Assembly: GCA_050084985.1 (NCBI GenBank)
Contig: JBITNC010000001.1
Coordinates: 45,880,001-45,944,000, forward strand
Source: Nageia nagi
Lineage: Eukaryota > Pinophyta
DNA length: 64,000 nucleotides
Direction of reading: 5' to 3'
The notes beneath the pieces are model-generated. The model had not been told where the DNA came from. It did no database searches and worked only from the letters and a program-made list of their open reading frames with translations. A program made the position numbers and the translations under genes. This document shows positions 34,750-44,474 of the stretch, piece after piece; the stretch's first letter is position 1, and each line of letters starts with the position of its first letter.

Positions 34750-36320
34750 TAGGTGCGTGAAACCCCTCTGTGAGTTTGGATGCCTGTATGAAACGCATCG
34801 ATGATTTGCTCTTGTGGATGATCCTTGTGCCATCTATTTGGTGGAGTTTTTGAATTTTCATCTTCTTCTGACTCATTTTCTGAAACACTATTTGGGTTAC
34901 TTGGTGAATTTGAATCTTCTGGTTTCTTTACTTGTGATTGCTGTATAGGAGGCTTAGATTTGTTTTTATTCTTTTTGTCTTCTTCAATTGAATCTTGATA
35001 GGCAGGAAGATCATCATCATCATTTCTCTTGGGAAGATCTCTTTGCTCATCAACACGAACATCAGCACTATCAATGATTGTTTTTGTCCTTTTATTGTAA
35101 CACCTGTATGCTTTGCTATTCGAAGAGTAACCAAGAAAGATACCTTCATCAATTCTATCCTCAAACTTTCCTAAATTTTCTTCTATTCTCTTGATATAGC
35201 ATTTACTGCCAAAGATCTTGAAGTGCCTCACTGTAGCTTTTCTTCCAAACCATAATTCATATGGTGTTCTGTCCTCATGTGGTCGCATCATACATCTATT
35301 TTGAATATGCACTGTAGTATGCACTACTTCTTTCTAGAACCTATTAGCAACCTTGCTCTCTATCAGCATGGTTTGAGCCATTTCTTGTACTGCTCTATTT
35401 TTTCTTTCAACTACTCCATTTTGTTGTGGAGTTCTTGCTACAGAAAATTATCTTTTAATTTCATGTTGTATACAAAACTTAGAAAACTCATCAGAAGTGA
35501 ACTCACCTCCTCTGTCTGAGCAAAGACATTTAATTCTCCTCTCTATTTGATTTTCTACTTGATTTTGAAATGCTTTGAACATTTCAAAAGCTTCAGATTT
35601 ATGTTTCAAAAATTGCACCCAAGTCATTCTTGAATAATCATCTATGAACAGAATAAAATACTTATCTCCATTGATGCTTTGTGTTCTCATTGGTCCACAT
35701 AGGTCAGTGTGTATGATTTCCAATGGTCTACTTGTGTGATATTCTTTCACTTTGAACTTTGCCCGAGTTTGCTTTCCCCTTTGGCATGAATCACAAATAT
35801 CATTTGCTGGTTTGTTGATACTAGGCATATCTCTTACTACTCTTTTTGAGCAAATGTTCATCAAGTTATTAAAATAGATGTGTCCCAATCTCTTATGCCA
35901 TAGCCAATCATCACTCTCCTGGCCTAGAAGACATGATCCCTCTAAAATATCTGATAAGGTGTATAAATTACCACAGGTTCTTGTACCAATTGCTACAAGT
36001 CTACCACTATTTACCCTTCGGATCTCACAACCATGCTTTTTGAAAATCACATCATGTCCTTTGTCACATATTTGACTGACGCTCAACAAATTATGCTTCA
36101 ATCCCACAACAAATAATACCTCTTCGGATCTAATGTTGCTGTCATTTATTTTGACTGTCCCTTTGCTGATAATTTGTGCGCCATCATTGTTTCCAAATCT
36201 TACTAACCCACCTTCATATTCCTGTAGTTTTTGAAATTTCTTCTTGTCACCTATCATGTGACTTGAGCATCCGCTATCTAATATCCATGGTGATGGTTTG
36301 TCTTGAGATTTTAATGCTGT
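34750..36320 (-). pseudogene. Protease and integrase of copia B
   Basis: Protease: WILDSGCSSHMIGDKKK near 36290-36245, with the D-S-G triad intact. The pre-integrase/zinc finger is WHKRLGHIYFNNL with CDSCQRGKQ. The integrase core keeps all three acidic residues: IIHTDLCGPM, CLCSDRGGEFTSDEF (about 35520) and, past a TAA at about 35448, TPQQNGVVERKNR. The C-terminal part (35324 on) includes [20 protein letters not shown] and [18 protein letters not shown] long acidic, S/N/P-rich linker leads to RT. Apart from two or three stops, the enzyme is nearly complete. Confidence 0.88.
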
Positions 36321-36446
36321 TTGAACGATTAAAGACTCTTTATCCTCTTTGAGTTTCTCCTTTTCTTTCCAGACTTGTTTTACTTTTATTTCAGCTTCTT
36401 GTTTTTTATTATACTTTTCTTCTTCCTATGGATGACTACTCTGAAA

Positions 36447-36878
36447 CTATTTATTTTGTCTTATGGAAGGAAATTGTCTCGGTGGAAAGAACCTCATGCC
36501 ATGATTATTTCTGTAGAATCTGGCAATGTGTCCATATTCATGACAGTTGTAACACTCAACTAGATACTCCATTAGTGGGTCGAATGCATTCCTAGTAACA
36601 AAGGTTCTTGGAGTGATATTATACTTACATTCAGAAATTTTGTGTCCATATGCATTGCATTTGAAACAGTATCCATTGAAGGGATGGATGTCGCTATTAT
36701 ATTGCTGAGTACTTCTTGGTCCTGCATAGGGTCTTCTTCTGGAATGCACTTGAATGAAGCCATCATCCTCCAGTCCTGAGCTATCTTCCTTCTTCTTGGT
36801 TTCTTTTATGTTTTCCCTTTTTATGTCATTGGAAGATTGTCCTTGTTCATATCCCAGACCAGATTTATCAGAAAACAT
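36447..36878 (-). pseudogene. Second and third zinc knuckles of copia B Gag
   Basis: A 143-codon open frame has FKCNAYGHKISECKY (intact CCHC with the preceding C) and, 35 residues on, CYNCHEYGHIARFYRNN. In the last one the final Cys is Tyr. The intervening block TPRTFVTRNAFDPLMEYLVE is unusual. The frame ends RQNK-stop and continues to protease. Together with the knuckle at 37500-37455, this Gag has three knuckles separated by a coiled coil. Confidence 0.75.
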
Positions 36879-37373
36879 TCTTTGACTGTTAATGATTTTG
36901 ATAAGTTTAGTCGACCTTCCTTCTAGATATTTAAAAGAGCTGATTTTCTAGGTGACTTCCTCTAGTTGCATACGTAGCCTAGTTATTTCTTCTTCAAGCT
37001 TACTGCAATTTTTAAATTTCACAAGAAGCTATTCCTCCAAACTCTCATTTATCCTCTTAGATTCTCCCACTTCTATTTTTAAGTTTTCTATAATTTTACT
37101 TGCATCATCAAACCTTTTTGAGAGTTTCTTATTTTTCTTTATTTCTTTATCTAGTTCATTCAATGCTGTTATTAGTTCTTCTTCAAGATCAATCTCAATC
37201 TCAATCTCACAGTCATTTTCTTCATTTGTCTCTTCCTTTTTATGTTCTTGGTCATTTTGATTGTCTTCATTCAGTTTCTCTTCAAATGCCATAAACAATG
37301 CTCCATTATATTCTTTTTCTGATTCATTACTGGAATCATCATCAGTGGAGCCTTCATTTCTAGATATGAAGCT
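36879..37373 (-). pseudogene. Acidic coiled-coil region of copia B Gag
   Basis: Open on the - strand at 37298-37029. It is almost entirely E, D, K, N and L, with heptad-like leucine/isoleucine spacing (ELITALNELDKEIKKNKKL, SKRFDDASKIIENLKIE). This is a predicted coiled coil in the extended Gag of SIRE-like elements. A stop after SLEE and another near 36945 interrupt it. Confidence 0.65.
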
Positions 37374-38276
37374 CTATCTATTTGACCTTCTATTTCGAGC
37401 ATGAGATTTCATTTTTTGGTTTTTCTCAAAATATGATTCTTGATCATCTTTATTAGTTTTTCTATATGGACATTTTGAAATGAAATGACCAATACCACCA
37501 TAGTTAAAACATTTAAACGGTAGCTTGCCTTTATATTTACCTTTTCCCCTTTTTAGCTTTCTAACAAAATTTGCTTCTGCTCCATCAGATTGTTCCTCAT
37601 TGTCAAAATCTATTTTGGCTTTGGTACTGTTATTGGCTTTAAACGCTGCTTCCTTTTTTGAATGTTTTGCTTTTTCGATCCTCATTTCATAAGTAGTCAG
37701 CGATCCATGCATTTCATCCATGCTAAAAGTTTTCAAATTTTTTGCTTCTTCAATAGCAGACACCTTTGAATCAAAGCGAGATGTGAGAGATTGTAGTACC
37801 TTTTTCAAGATGACATGATCTTCAATTTCTTCCCTAAGACCTCTGATTGCATTAGTAATTTCATTTACTCTCAACATGTATGCTTCAATGGTTTCATCTT
37901 CATTCATCTTTAGAACTTCGAATTGAGCTCTATGGGTTTGGAGTTTTGCTTCCTTGACTTTATCATCTCCTTCGTGAATGCTCTTCAACTTATTCCATAT
38001 TTCTTTTACAGATTTGCATGCCATAACTTTCACCAGTTCACTATCCATAAGACCACACATTAGAGCATTTCTTGCTTTTGCATCACATTCAAATGCCTTT
38101 CTTTCTACTTCATCTAATGGACCTGTAGGGGGAGGAGTGTAACCCCTTTTAACAGCATCCCAAGTACCAAAACCTAATGCACTGAGATAAGTCTTCATTC
38201 AAATTTTCTAGAAAGCATAATTGGTTCCATCAAAGAGAGGTGCCTTGTTAGATGAGAAACCTTCTCCGCTTGCCAT
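37374..38276 (-). pseudogene. gag (capsid and first zinc knuckle) of copia B
   Basis: The start ATG at 38276-38274 gives MASGEGFSSNKAPLFDGTNY, the canonical copia Gag opening, 50 bases after the primer-binding site. A stop at about 38208 interrupts it, and a 274-codon open frame then runs from 38198. It contains ALMCGLMDSELVKVMACKSV, EIWNKLKSIHEGDDKVKEAK and MNEDETIEAYMLRVNEIT, which is the UBN2/Retrotran_gag domain. The first knuckle CFNYGGIGHFISKC has its second Cys changed to Tyr. A K/R-rich tail follows. Near-intact, this is the best preserved Gag in the window. The role is virus-like particle assembly and RNA packaging. Confidence 0.85.
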
Positions 38277-38324
38277 AGTGTCACTACCAGGATCTCCTTA
38301 GCTGTTATAGCCTAAGTAGGAACT

Positions 38325-38338
38325 TGGCTCTGATACCA
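38325..38338 (-). other. Primer-binding site of copia B
   Basis: The - strand reads TGGTATCAGAGCCA two bases after the LTR. It is a perfect initiator-Met tRNA site. Confidence 0.95.
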
Positions 38339-38340
38339 AT

Positions 38341-40149
38341 TGTTGTACTTCAAGTGACATTGAGAGGGGGGGTGAATCAGTGTAAAAAAAAAATTAATCA
38401 ATTTAACCTTCTTAAATAAAGATAGATTAAAAACCAAAGAAAATTGAGCAAGCACACCAAGTACATCACACAACACTAGATATAACGAGGTTCACCAGAT
38501 TGGCTACATCCCTGAAAATGACTGCTTGGACTCCAATCCAAATCCAGTCATTAAAGAAAGCTTACAGATTCATAGCACCAACTGTGAAGGGTAGCACCAG
38601 CTACCACTTTTAAAAATAGCAGCACCTACTGCTTGGAATACCAATTCCAGCTATCAAGCTCCCACTTGATACATCATTCAAAAAGGAGGAAAGAATACAG
38701 TTCTAAAAGACCCTCAATGGTCTAGCTCTCATGCTCATTGTTTGATCTCTGCACATGGCTCCAAAGTAACACAGTTAATCAATCATAATCCCATCTGCAT
38801 ATTCATTTACTTACTTCACATACTCCTCATACCCCCTCACCCACACTATTACATCCTATACTACACTTCTCTACTTGCCAGTTTTCACTTAATCTCCAAT
38901 GCACTCTTCACATCCATTCCTACAACTGTTACACATCAAGAAAACCCCCCAAGAAACTATTCCTATCATTACACGTCATCAAAAACAAAATGAAAAGAAT
39001 CTTTATTTGTAACTACTCCTGCACTAAGAGAGTTCACTATCTGAGACTGTAACTGTTGTAATTGATGAATGCTCCTATTACTCAAATAGAGTTGTTCAGA
39101 CAAGTATAGCTCTTTCTCCACTAATTTTAGAGATCTGACAGTATCTAATTATTTAGTTCTGGAGTCTCTTTCTATAGCCTAGAGATTGACTAGCTTACTG
39201 GATGTTTATTGTATACACCATGATGTCATCATCTCCAGACTCTGGAAGAAAGTTCCAAGGTATCTGCATGGCCTTCTGGACTTTTCAACACCAACTGCTA
39301 ACATCATCTTCTCTAGACTTTGAAAGTAGAGTAAAACACTTCCCACGATGTTCGAACTTTTATCTCTAGGCTTTTATCTCCGGACTTTTATCTTTGAACT
39401 TTTATCTTCAGACTTTTATCTCTAAACTTTTATCTCTGGACTTTTATCTTCGAACTTTTATCTCTGGACTTTTATCTCCGGACTTTTATCTCCAGACTTT
39501 TATCTCTAAACTTTTCTCTTCGGACTTTTCTCTCTGAACTTTTATCTTCGGACTTTTATCTCCGAACTTTTATCTTTGGACTTTTATCTCAACTTTTATC
39601 TCTGGAATTTTATCTTCGGACTTTTATCTCTAGACTTTTATCTCCTGAATTTTCTCTTCAAACTTTTATCTTTAGACTTTTATCTTCAAACTTTTATCTC
39701 TGGACTTTTATCTCCGGACTTTTATCTCTAGACTTTTATCTCCGAACTTTTATCTTCGAACTTTTATCTTCGAACTTTTATCTTTGGAATTTTATCTTTG
39801 GACTTTTATCTCCAAACTTTTATCTTCGGACTTTTATATCTGGACTTTTATCTCTGGACTTTTATCTCCAGACTTTTCTCTCCGAACTTTTCTCTCCGGA
39901 CTTTTCTCTCCAGACTTTTATCTCTGGACTTTTATCTTCAGACTTTTATCTGCGAACTTTTATCTCCAGACTTTTATCTCCGAACTTTTATCTTCGAACT
40001 TTTATCTCCAAACTTTTATCTTTTCATTCTGAAATGCTTAATTTACTAACCCCGACTTTTCAATTCTCCTTGCTGACCTCATCACCTTTGGAACCTGGTC
40101 TTTACCAAAACCATGTGTTGACAACAATGACAATCACACATGCTCAACA
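38341..40149 (-). repeat. 5' LTR of copia B (1809 bases)
   Basis: It has the same ends as the left copy but is 280 bases longer. The excess equals 20 units of the 14-bp repeat. The primer-binding site lies two bases beyond its inner end. Confidence 0.92.
39352..40022 (-). repeat. 14-bp minisatellite in the 5' LTR of copia B, about 48 units
   Basis: Same unit and position as in the other LTR, about 671 bases long. A unit at about 39592 is shortened ('atctcaacttttatc'). Two overlapping + strand open frames at 39784-40049 are only translations of the repeat. Confidence 0.95.
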
Positions 40150-40154
40150 TCAAG
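40150..40154. repeat. Target-site duplication of copia B, right copy (TCAAG)
   Basis: TCAAG directly follows ...GCTCAACA at 40149. Copia A coding resumes beyond it. Confidence 0.9.
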
Positions 40155-40559
40155 TATTTTTGAGAGCCACTTAGGAATATTCTACAATGTTTCTAGTTTC
40201 TCAACAAGCTGAAGAGGTTCTTCATTTTCTTCAAGACTCAACCTATCAATCCCTTTAATTACATCATCGAAAGGAGCTATCAAAACTAACAAAGAGGAAG
40301 GATCTTGTTATGGTGGAGGAGGTGCTTGTACTACTAGAATAGGTGCTACTACTAGATTAGGCATTTCTAAAATAAGCACAAGTGGTGTAGATTCCAAAGA
40401 TTGATCCAATATAGGGATTCCCCCCTCAAGATTTGGAATCTCATAATCATCTTCAAATAAATGATTTCCATGGGCAAACCTATCAAGGTGATCAAGTTTC
40501 CACTCAATAGTCAAGTCACTCTTAGAACATTCTAGAAAAATGATTTCCCTTGGAAAGAG
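40155..40559 (-). pseudogene. Integrase-RT linker of copia A, right of copia B
   Basis: This is the 69-codon open frame 40514-40308 plus flanks. It reads LFEDDYEIPNLEGGIPIL and ends in a PPPP run, as is usual for the acidic/proline-rich linker before RT. It stops at the copia B target duplication at 40150-40154 and continues at 31437 downward. Confidence 0.55.
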
Positions 40560-41809
40560 GAACTTTTTGTTTACCTCATCATAAGCTTATAGCCTGTGGT
40601 AGTATCTAAGTATCCCCAGAAAATACATTTTTGAATCTTGGCATTAAGTTTGTTTCTTTGTTCCTTAGGGACTAGGGCATAACAGGTGGAACCAAAAACC
40701 CTAATATGTCAAAGTAAAGGAACATGACCAAACCACATTTCATACAAAGTCTTATCATTAAGAGCATGAGATGGAAATCTATTTTTGACATACATAATAC
40801 AAATAGTTGCATCATCCCAAAACATCATTTTTACATTCTTGAAAAATAACATTACCTATTTCATATCCAACAAATTTTTGTTCATCCTTTTAGCTACATC
40901 ATTCTATTGCATATTATAAGGAACAATTGTTTGATGCTTAATTCCATGCCGACTAAGATAGTTTTTGAATTCAACTGAAGTATATTGACCTCGATTATCA
41001 AAATAAAGTGTGCCAATATAAGTGTTGGCTTCTTTATCAATTATCACATGAAATTCCTTAAACTTTTCAAAATATTCATACTTGTTCTTCAACAAATACA
41101 CTCAACATATCCTACTATAATCATATATGAGAGTCATGATATATTTGTTTCTAGCAACAAAAAGGATAAGAAATGGTCCACACAAATCAGAATGTGTGAG
41201 TTCTAATTATCTACATGCTCTAAATTTTGAATCTAGAAAATGTTATTTGCTATGCTTTCCTAGGACACATGCTTCATAAGGATCTATGTTCCTAGGAATA
41301 GTAGGCAATCCCCAAAAGCCTCTCTTTTTCAATAAATAGAGATCATCAAAATTGAGATGGCCAAATCTTGGATGCCAAAAAAGACTAGATGGGAGAGTAC
41401 ATTTTTCTTTATGGGTGAGGTAGTAAAAATTCATTGATTTGGTAGAAATTCCATGCATTTTCAACAACTTCTCATCCTGCCTTCTAGTCATCACCACTTA
41501 TCAGAATACCTCCTTATCTCCACGATGCCATTGAACATATGAATGAAGTGTCCTTATTTTCAAATGAGAATAAGAGATAATAGGTTACTCTATAATTGAG
41601 GAAGGTAGAGAACATTATAAAGAATAATATCTAGAAGGCCTAGAAATTTGAGTCTCATAATACTAATACTTAAAGGTTTGATACAAGATTTATCAGCAAA
41701 GTATACTACACCATCAATGCTAGTATTCATATCTTCAAATAATTCCCTTCAAAATGACATGTGACATGTTGCACCAGTATTAAGAAACTATTCATCCTCC
41801 CAAGATGCA
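40560..41809 (-). pseudogene. Protease and integrase of copia A
   Basis: Protease: FLNTGATCHMSF near 41800-41760 is the copia 'WxLDSGATCHM' site with D changed to N. Integrase: the zinc finger WHPRFGHLNFDDLYLLKKRG (about 41380) keeps both histidines, and C..C is damaged (PYEACVLGKH). The catalytic core shows THSDLCGPF, TLYFDNRGQYTSVEFKNYL (about 41015) and, after a near-perfect SRHGIKHQTIVPYNMQQN, VAKRMN in place of 'VAERMN'. The catalytic E is therefore K. It continues through NRFPSHALNDKTLYEMWFG to about 40560. It would have inserted element DNA, but is inactive here. Confidence 0.8.
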
Positions 41810-42690
41810 AATTAAGTATTACACAAATTTTTAATTATATTGTTACAATATGCTATAACATAGTAAGCAAAACCAGAATTCTTACTCTCTTCTTGCTCCC
41901 ATTTTTCATTCCATTCTTTGATATTATCTCATGGAGTGTGATAGGTATTAACTTCATGGCCTCATCTATTGTATATTTTATAACGAAGATTTTTCTTCTC
42001 ATCATGATCACCTTGATTAGATCTTCCCTTGCCTCTATGATTCCTCTTACCATGAACATAGTTGCTACTTTCACCTTGAGAAGAATCATGTGCAACATTA
42101 TTTCTCTTTTGAGTAATACATAATGTGTTTGAAGTAGGATCATTGGATTTCTTACCAAATACCTTCTCATGTTTGATAATTTTATCTACAAAGTATCAAA
42201 TGTGAGAGACTTCAATTTACCACTAGCTTGCAAGGATTCAAGATAATTTGAATATTTTGGGTACAATGCTTTAATAAAAGTTATGAGAGCAATATCAATC
42301 TTCACACTAGTAGAGTCAATGTCATGCATTATTGTTTTAATGTTAGAAATAATACTATGGGATCATCATTTTTTAACTCTAGGTTAAAAAGTTTCAAGTG
42401 AATTTGGATTAATTCAAATTTGAAATGGGATTCAAACAAGTATTTGAGTTTATTTAGTGCATTCCAAGCATCATCAATGGAGCTAATGTGGTGGTTAACC
42501 TCTTCACTAATCAAATATGCAATCAAAGCATATGTATTACTATTTTTAATTTTCCAAACTACAAGCTCCTTGGCATTAATTAGTTTGGTAGGTTGGTTAT
42601 CACCATTACAAATGCCAACTCAAAATCATTGAAAATAATATTATGCTTTATTTTCCTAAACCAATCCTTGTTAAAACAACAACAACAATA
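41810..42690 (-). pseudogene. gag of copia A
   Basis: On the - strand, NDFELAFVMVI (about 42625), then AKELVVWKIKNSNTYALIAY and LISEEVNHHISSIDDAWNAL (42526-42420), follows the copia Gag (UBN2-type) pattern of a W-K/N-x-A helix followed by 'DAWNxL'. A shifted frame from 42180 gives KHEKVFGKK and a K/G/R/N-rich tail (NYVHGKRNHRGKGRSNQGD, about 42065-42010) typical of the nucleocapsid side. No clear CCHC knuckle remains. Stops and frame changes are frequent. Confidence 0.65.
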
Positions 42691-44205
42691 CTCACAAGGG
42701 AATGCATATTTGAAATAGAAACATCAAACTTTATTTATTTGTATAAAGGAGATATTACAAAGCTTTCACACTTCAAAAAACTATTATTGAAAGAAATTCC
42801 ACTCAACACCAAAGTACTATTTCTCTCAACACACACTGAGTAATAAAAATAACACACCAAAATAAAATGCACACAAAAAGGACTCAAAATGAGAGTCAAT
42901 ACATCACTCATTTCTTCTTACAGAGAGGAGTTTTTTGAGGTGGAGGAGGAGTCTTGAGTGGTGAAAAAGTGGAGGAAGATTCATCATAAATCTCAATGAG
43001 TTCAACCTTATTCTTAAAATTCTTTTATAGGTTTTTTGCCTCAATAGTGACTAGACATACAAAAGTGTGCCAACCACATTCCACACCAAATTCACCAAAT
43101 ATTTCATTAAATTCATCATAAGCATATTCACCAATTACATTTTTTATTACTAGCCAATAACATTTTCTCTAGTTAGTCATCATTGAATTTGTAAACCAAT
43201 ACAAAATATTTGACCAAAAATAGAGCTAATTTGAGTAAAATATGAGAAAAAATATCTCCAAATTTGTAAAAAATATTAAAACACCTTATAACTCCTTTCT
43301 AGACTTTGCATAACTATCAAAAAATAAATGTTTTCACACTTAATAGTGTGGACCTAAATGCTAAGGTGGTGATCAGAGGGCTAAGGTGGCATTTAAACTG
43401 TTGATATGGTGATCAACATGCTATTAGGGTGGGCAAGTTTGTAATGCATGGGTGGTAGTCTTTAGGCAGCTGGTCTATAGGTAATGCATATGAGCTAAGG
43501 TGCGGGTGGTAGTTTGCATACTATAAGGAAGATGCAGGTAAGAGGAGGCACCACAAGGAGTTGATTGTAAGTAAGTAGAGGTATTGCAAGGAGCTGGTAT
43601 GTAGGTAATAGAAGCTTTACATGTTTGAGTAAGAAGGCTCCATGAGGACATGGGAGGCATGCAAGGAGGAGGTGATGGTGTAGTCACTCAAAGGCTAGAT
43701 AAATGTACATAGGGTTGGGCTCACCATGCTTGGTATAATTCAATGAAAAAATAATGGTTGTGCTCAAAGGAGGTGATGCAGATGTGTGAGATGTAGTGCA
43801 TAGGTAGACATGAGGAGGTTGACTAGAGATTGGGTGGTGTAAGATATGGGAGTTAGAGTGGCACATGTGGGATGAGGTGGGGTATGGCAGTTCTAGGAGA
43901 GGAAGCAACAACATGCAAACATTCAAAATGTAGACTATGAGAGTAGAGTTGGCAAGGCCTTGGAATAGTGGTTATGATCTCTCCAAACAAACCAAAACTT
44001 CAAACTTAGTTATCTCAACCATTTATGCTCAAAATATCCTTCTACAAAAGGTAAAATTGATCATATTTGAAAAGGGTATCCAAAATTGATACATGCATTA
44101 TATTATAGAGTACCATTTTAGAGAAACAAGAGTGTAGAGTTATGGGATAGAAAATGAATGAACTTTTGAGTAGTTTCCATGAAGTAGGGTGTGAGAAATA
44201 CGAAA
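42691..44205 (-). other. Leader region of copia A between primer-binding site and gag
   Basis: About 1.5 kb without a recognised domain, much longer than the short leader usual in copia elements. Two overlapping - strand open frames (43475-43926) are rich in P, S, H and T. They look compositional rather than coding. The region may hold an unrecognised insertion or belong to an unusually long leader. Confidence 0.4.
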
Positions 44206-44217
44206 GCTCTGATACCA
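44206..44217 (-). other. Primer-binding site of copia A
   Basis: The - strand reads TGGTATCAGAGC, the standard initiator-Met tRNA site of plant copia elements, one base after the 5' LTR. The match is perfect. Confidence 0.9.
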
Positions 44218-44218
44218 A

Positions 44219-44469
44219 TATCAGGCAAGAATTTACTCTATTCATCAAAAGCATTGTATTAGATTATGTAACTACCTCAATACATAATAACAATAACTTT
44301 TCACATTCACCTCCTTAGGTGACCTTTGAGATATAAAGAAACTCTTCATAATATCCTAGTAATGACACCTCAAATTCTAGCACACACAAAGCTATGAATT
44401 TACTAAATATAGCAAGTAACTACTACTATAATATCTATACCATAATCCCTAAGCATTAGGAGTATAACA
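44219..44469 (-). repeat. 5' LTR of copia A
   Basis: It has the same length as the left copy. On the - strand it starts TGTTATACTCC and ends ...CCTGATA, where the final CA has mutated to TA. The primer-binding site follows after one base. Confidence 0.9.
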
Positions 44470-44474
44470 AATAG
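44470..44474. repeat. Target-site duplication of copia A, right copy (AATAG)
   Basis: AATAG follows ...TATAACA at 44469. It matches 29473-29477, and the Tat integrase continues across it. Confidence 0.85.

Larger units (their letters stand above)
31438..40149 (-). mobile_element. Copia B: SIRE-like Ty1/copia retrotransposon nested in copia A
   Basis: This is a complete 8.7-kb element with two long LTRs, a perfect 5-base target duplication, a primer-binding site and a polypurine tract. It carries gag, protease, integrase, RT and RNase H in copia order on the - strand. The RT wording ([20 protein letters not shown]) and the large Gag suggest the SIRE/Maximus lineage. No env-like ORF lies between RNase H (end about 33190) and the polypurine tract. 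LTRs differ at about 54 of roughly 1010 bases outside the minisatellite, mostly transitions, so this is the youngest member of the nest. Confidence 0.92.
29478..44469 (-). mobile_element. Copia A: Ty1/copia retrotransposon inserted in the Tat element
   Basis: Two 251-base LTRs, a 5-base target duplication (AATAG), a tRNA-Met-type primer-binding site and the domain order gag, protease, integrase, RT, RNase H on the - strand define a Ty1/copia element. Without copia B and its duplicated TCAAG it would be about 6.3 kb. The LTRs differ at 34 of 251 aligned positions by my hand count, so it is old. RT keeps its YVDD box, but the other enzymes are damaged. Confidence 0.9.

Noticed and set aside
32448-40022. 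CRISPR-like array
   Set aside because: Units are 14 bases with no spacers, lie inside retrotransposon LTRs and are in a plant-like genome.
39784-40049. Two overlapping open frames of 82-83 codons with a repeated WTFISKLLSSDF-like pattern
   Set aside because: They are translations of the 14-bp minisatellite. The apparent protein repeat (14 residues over 42 bases) follows from the DNA repeat.
43475-43926. Two - strand open frames rich in P, S, T and H
   Set aside because: No domain, strongly compositional, and located in the leader of copia A. Treated as non-coding.
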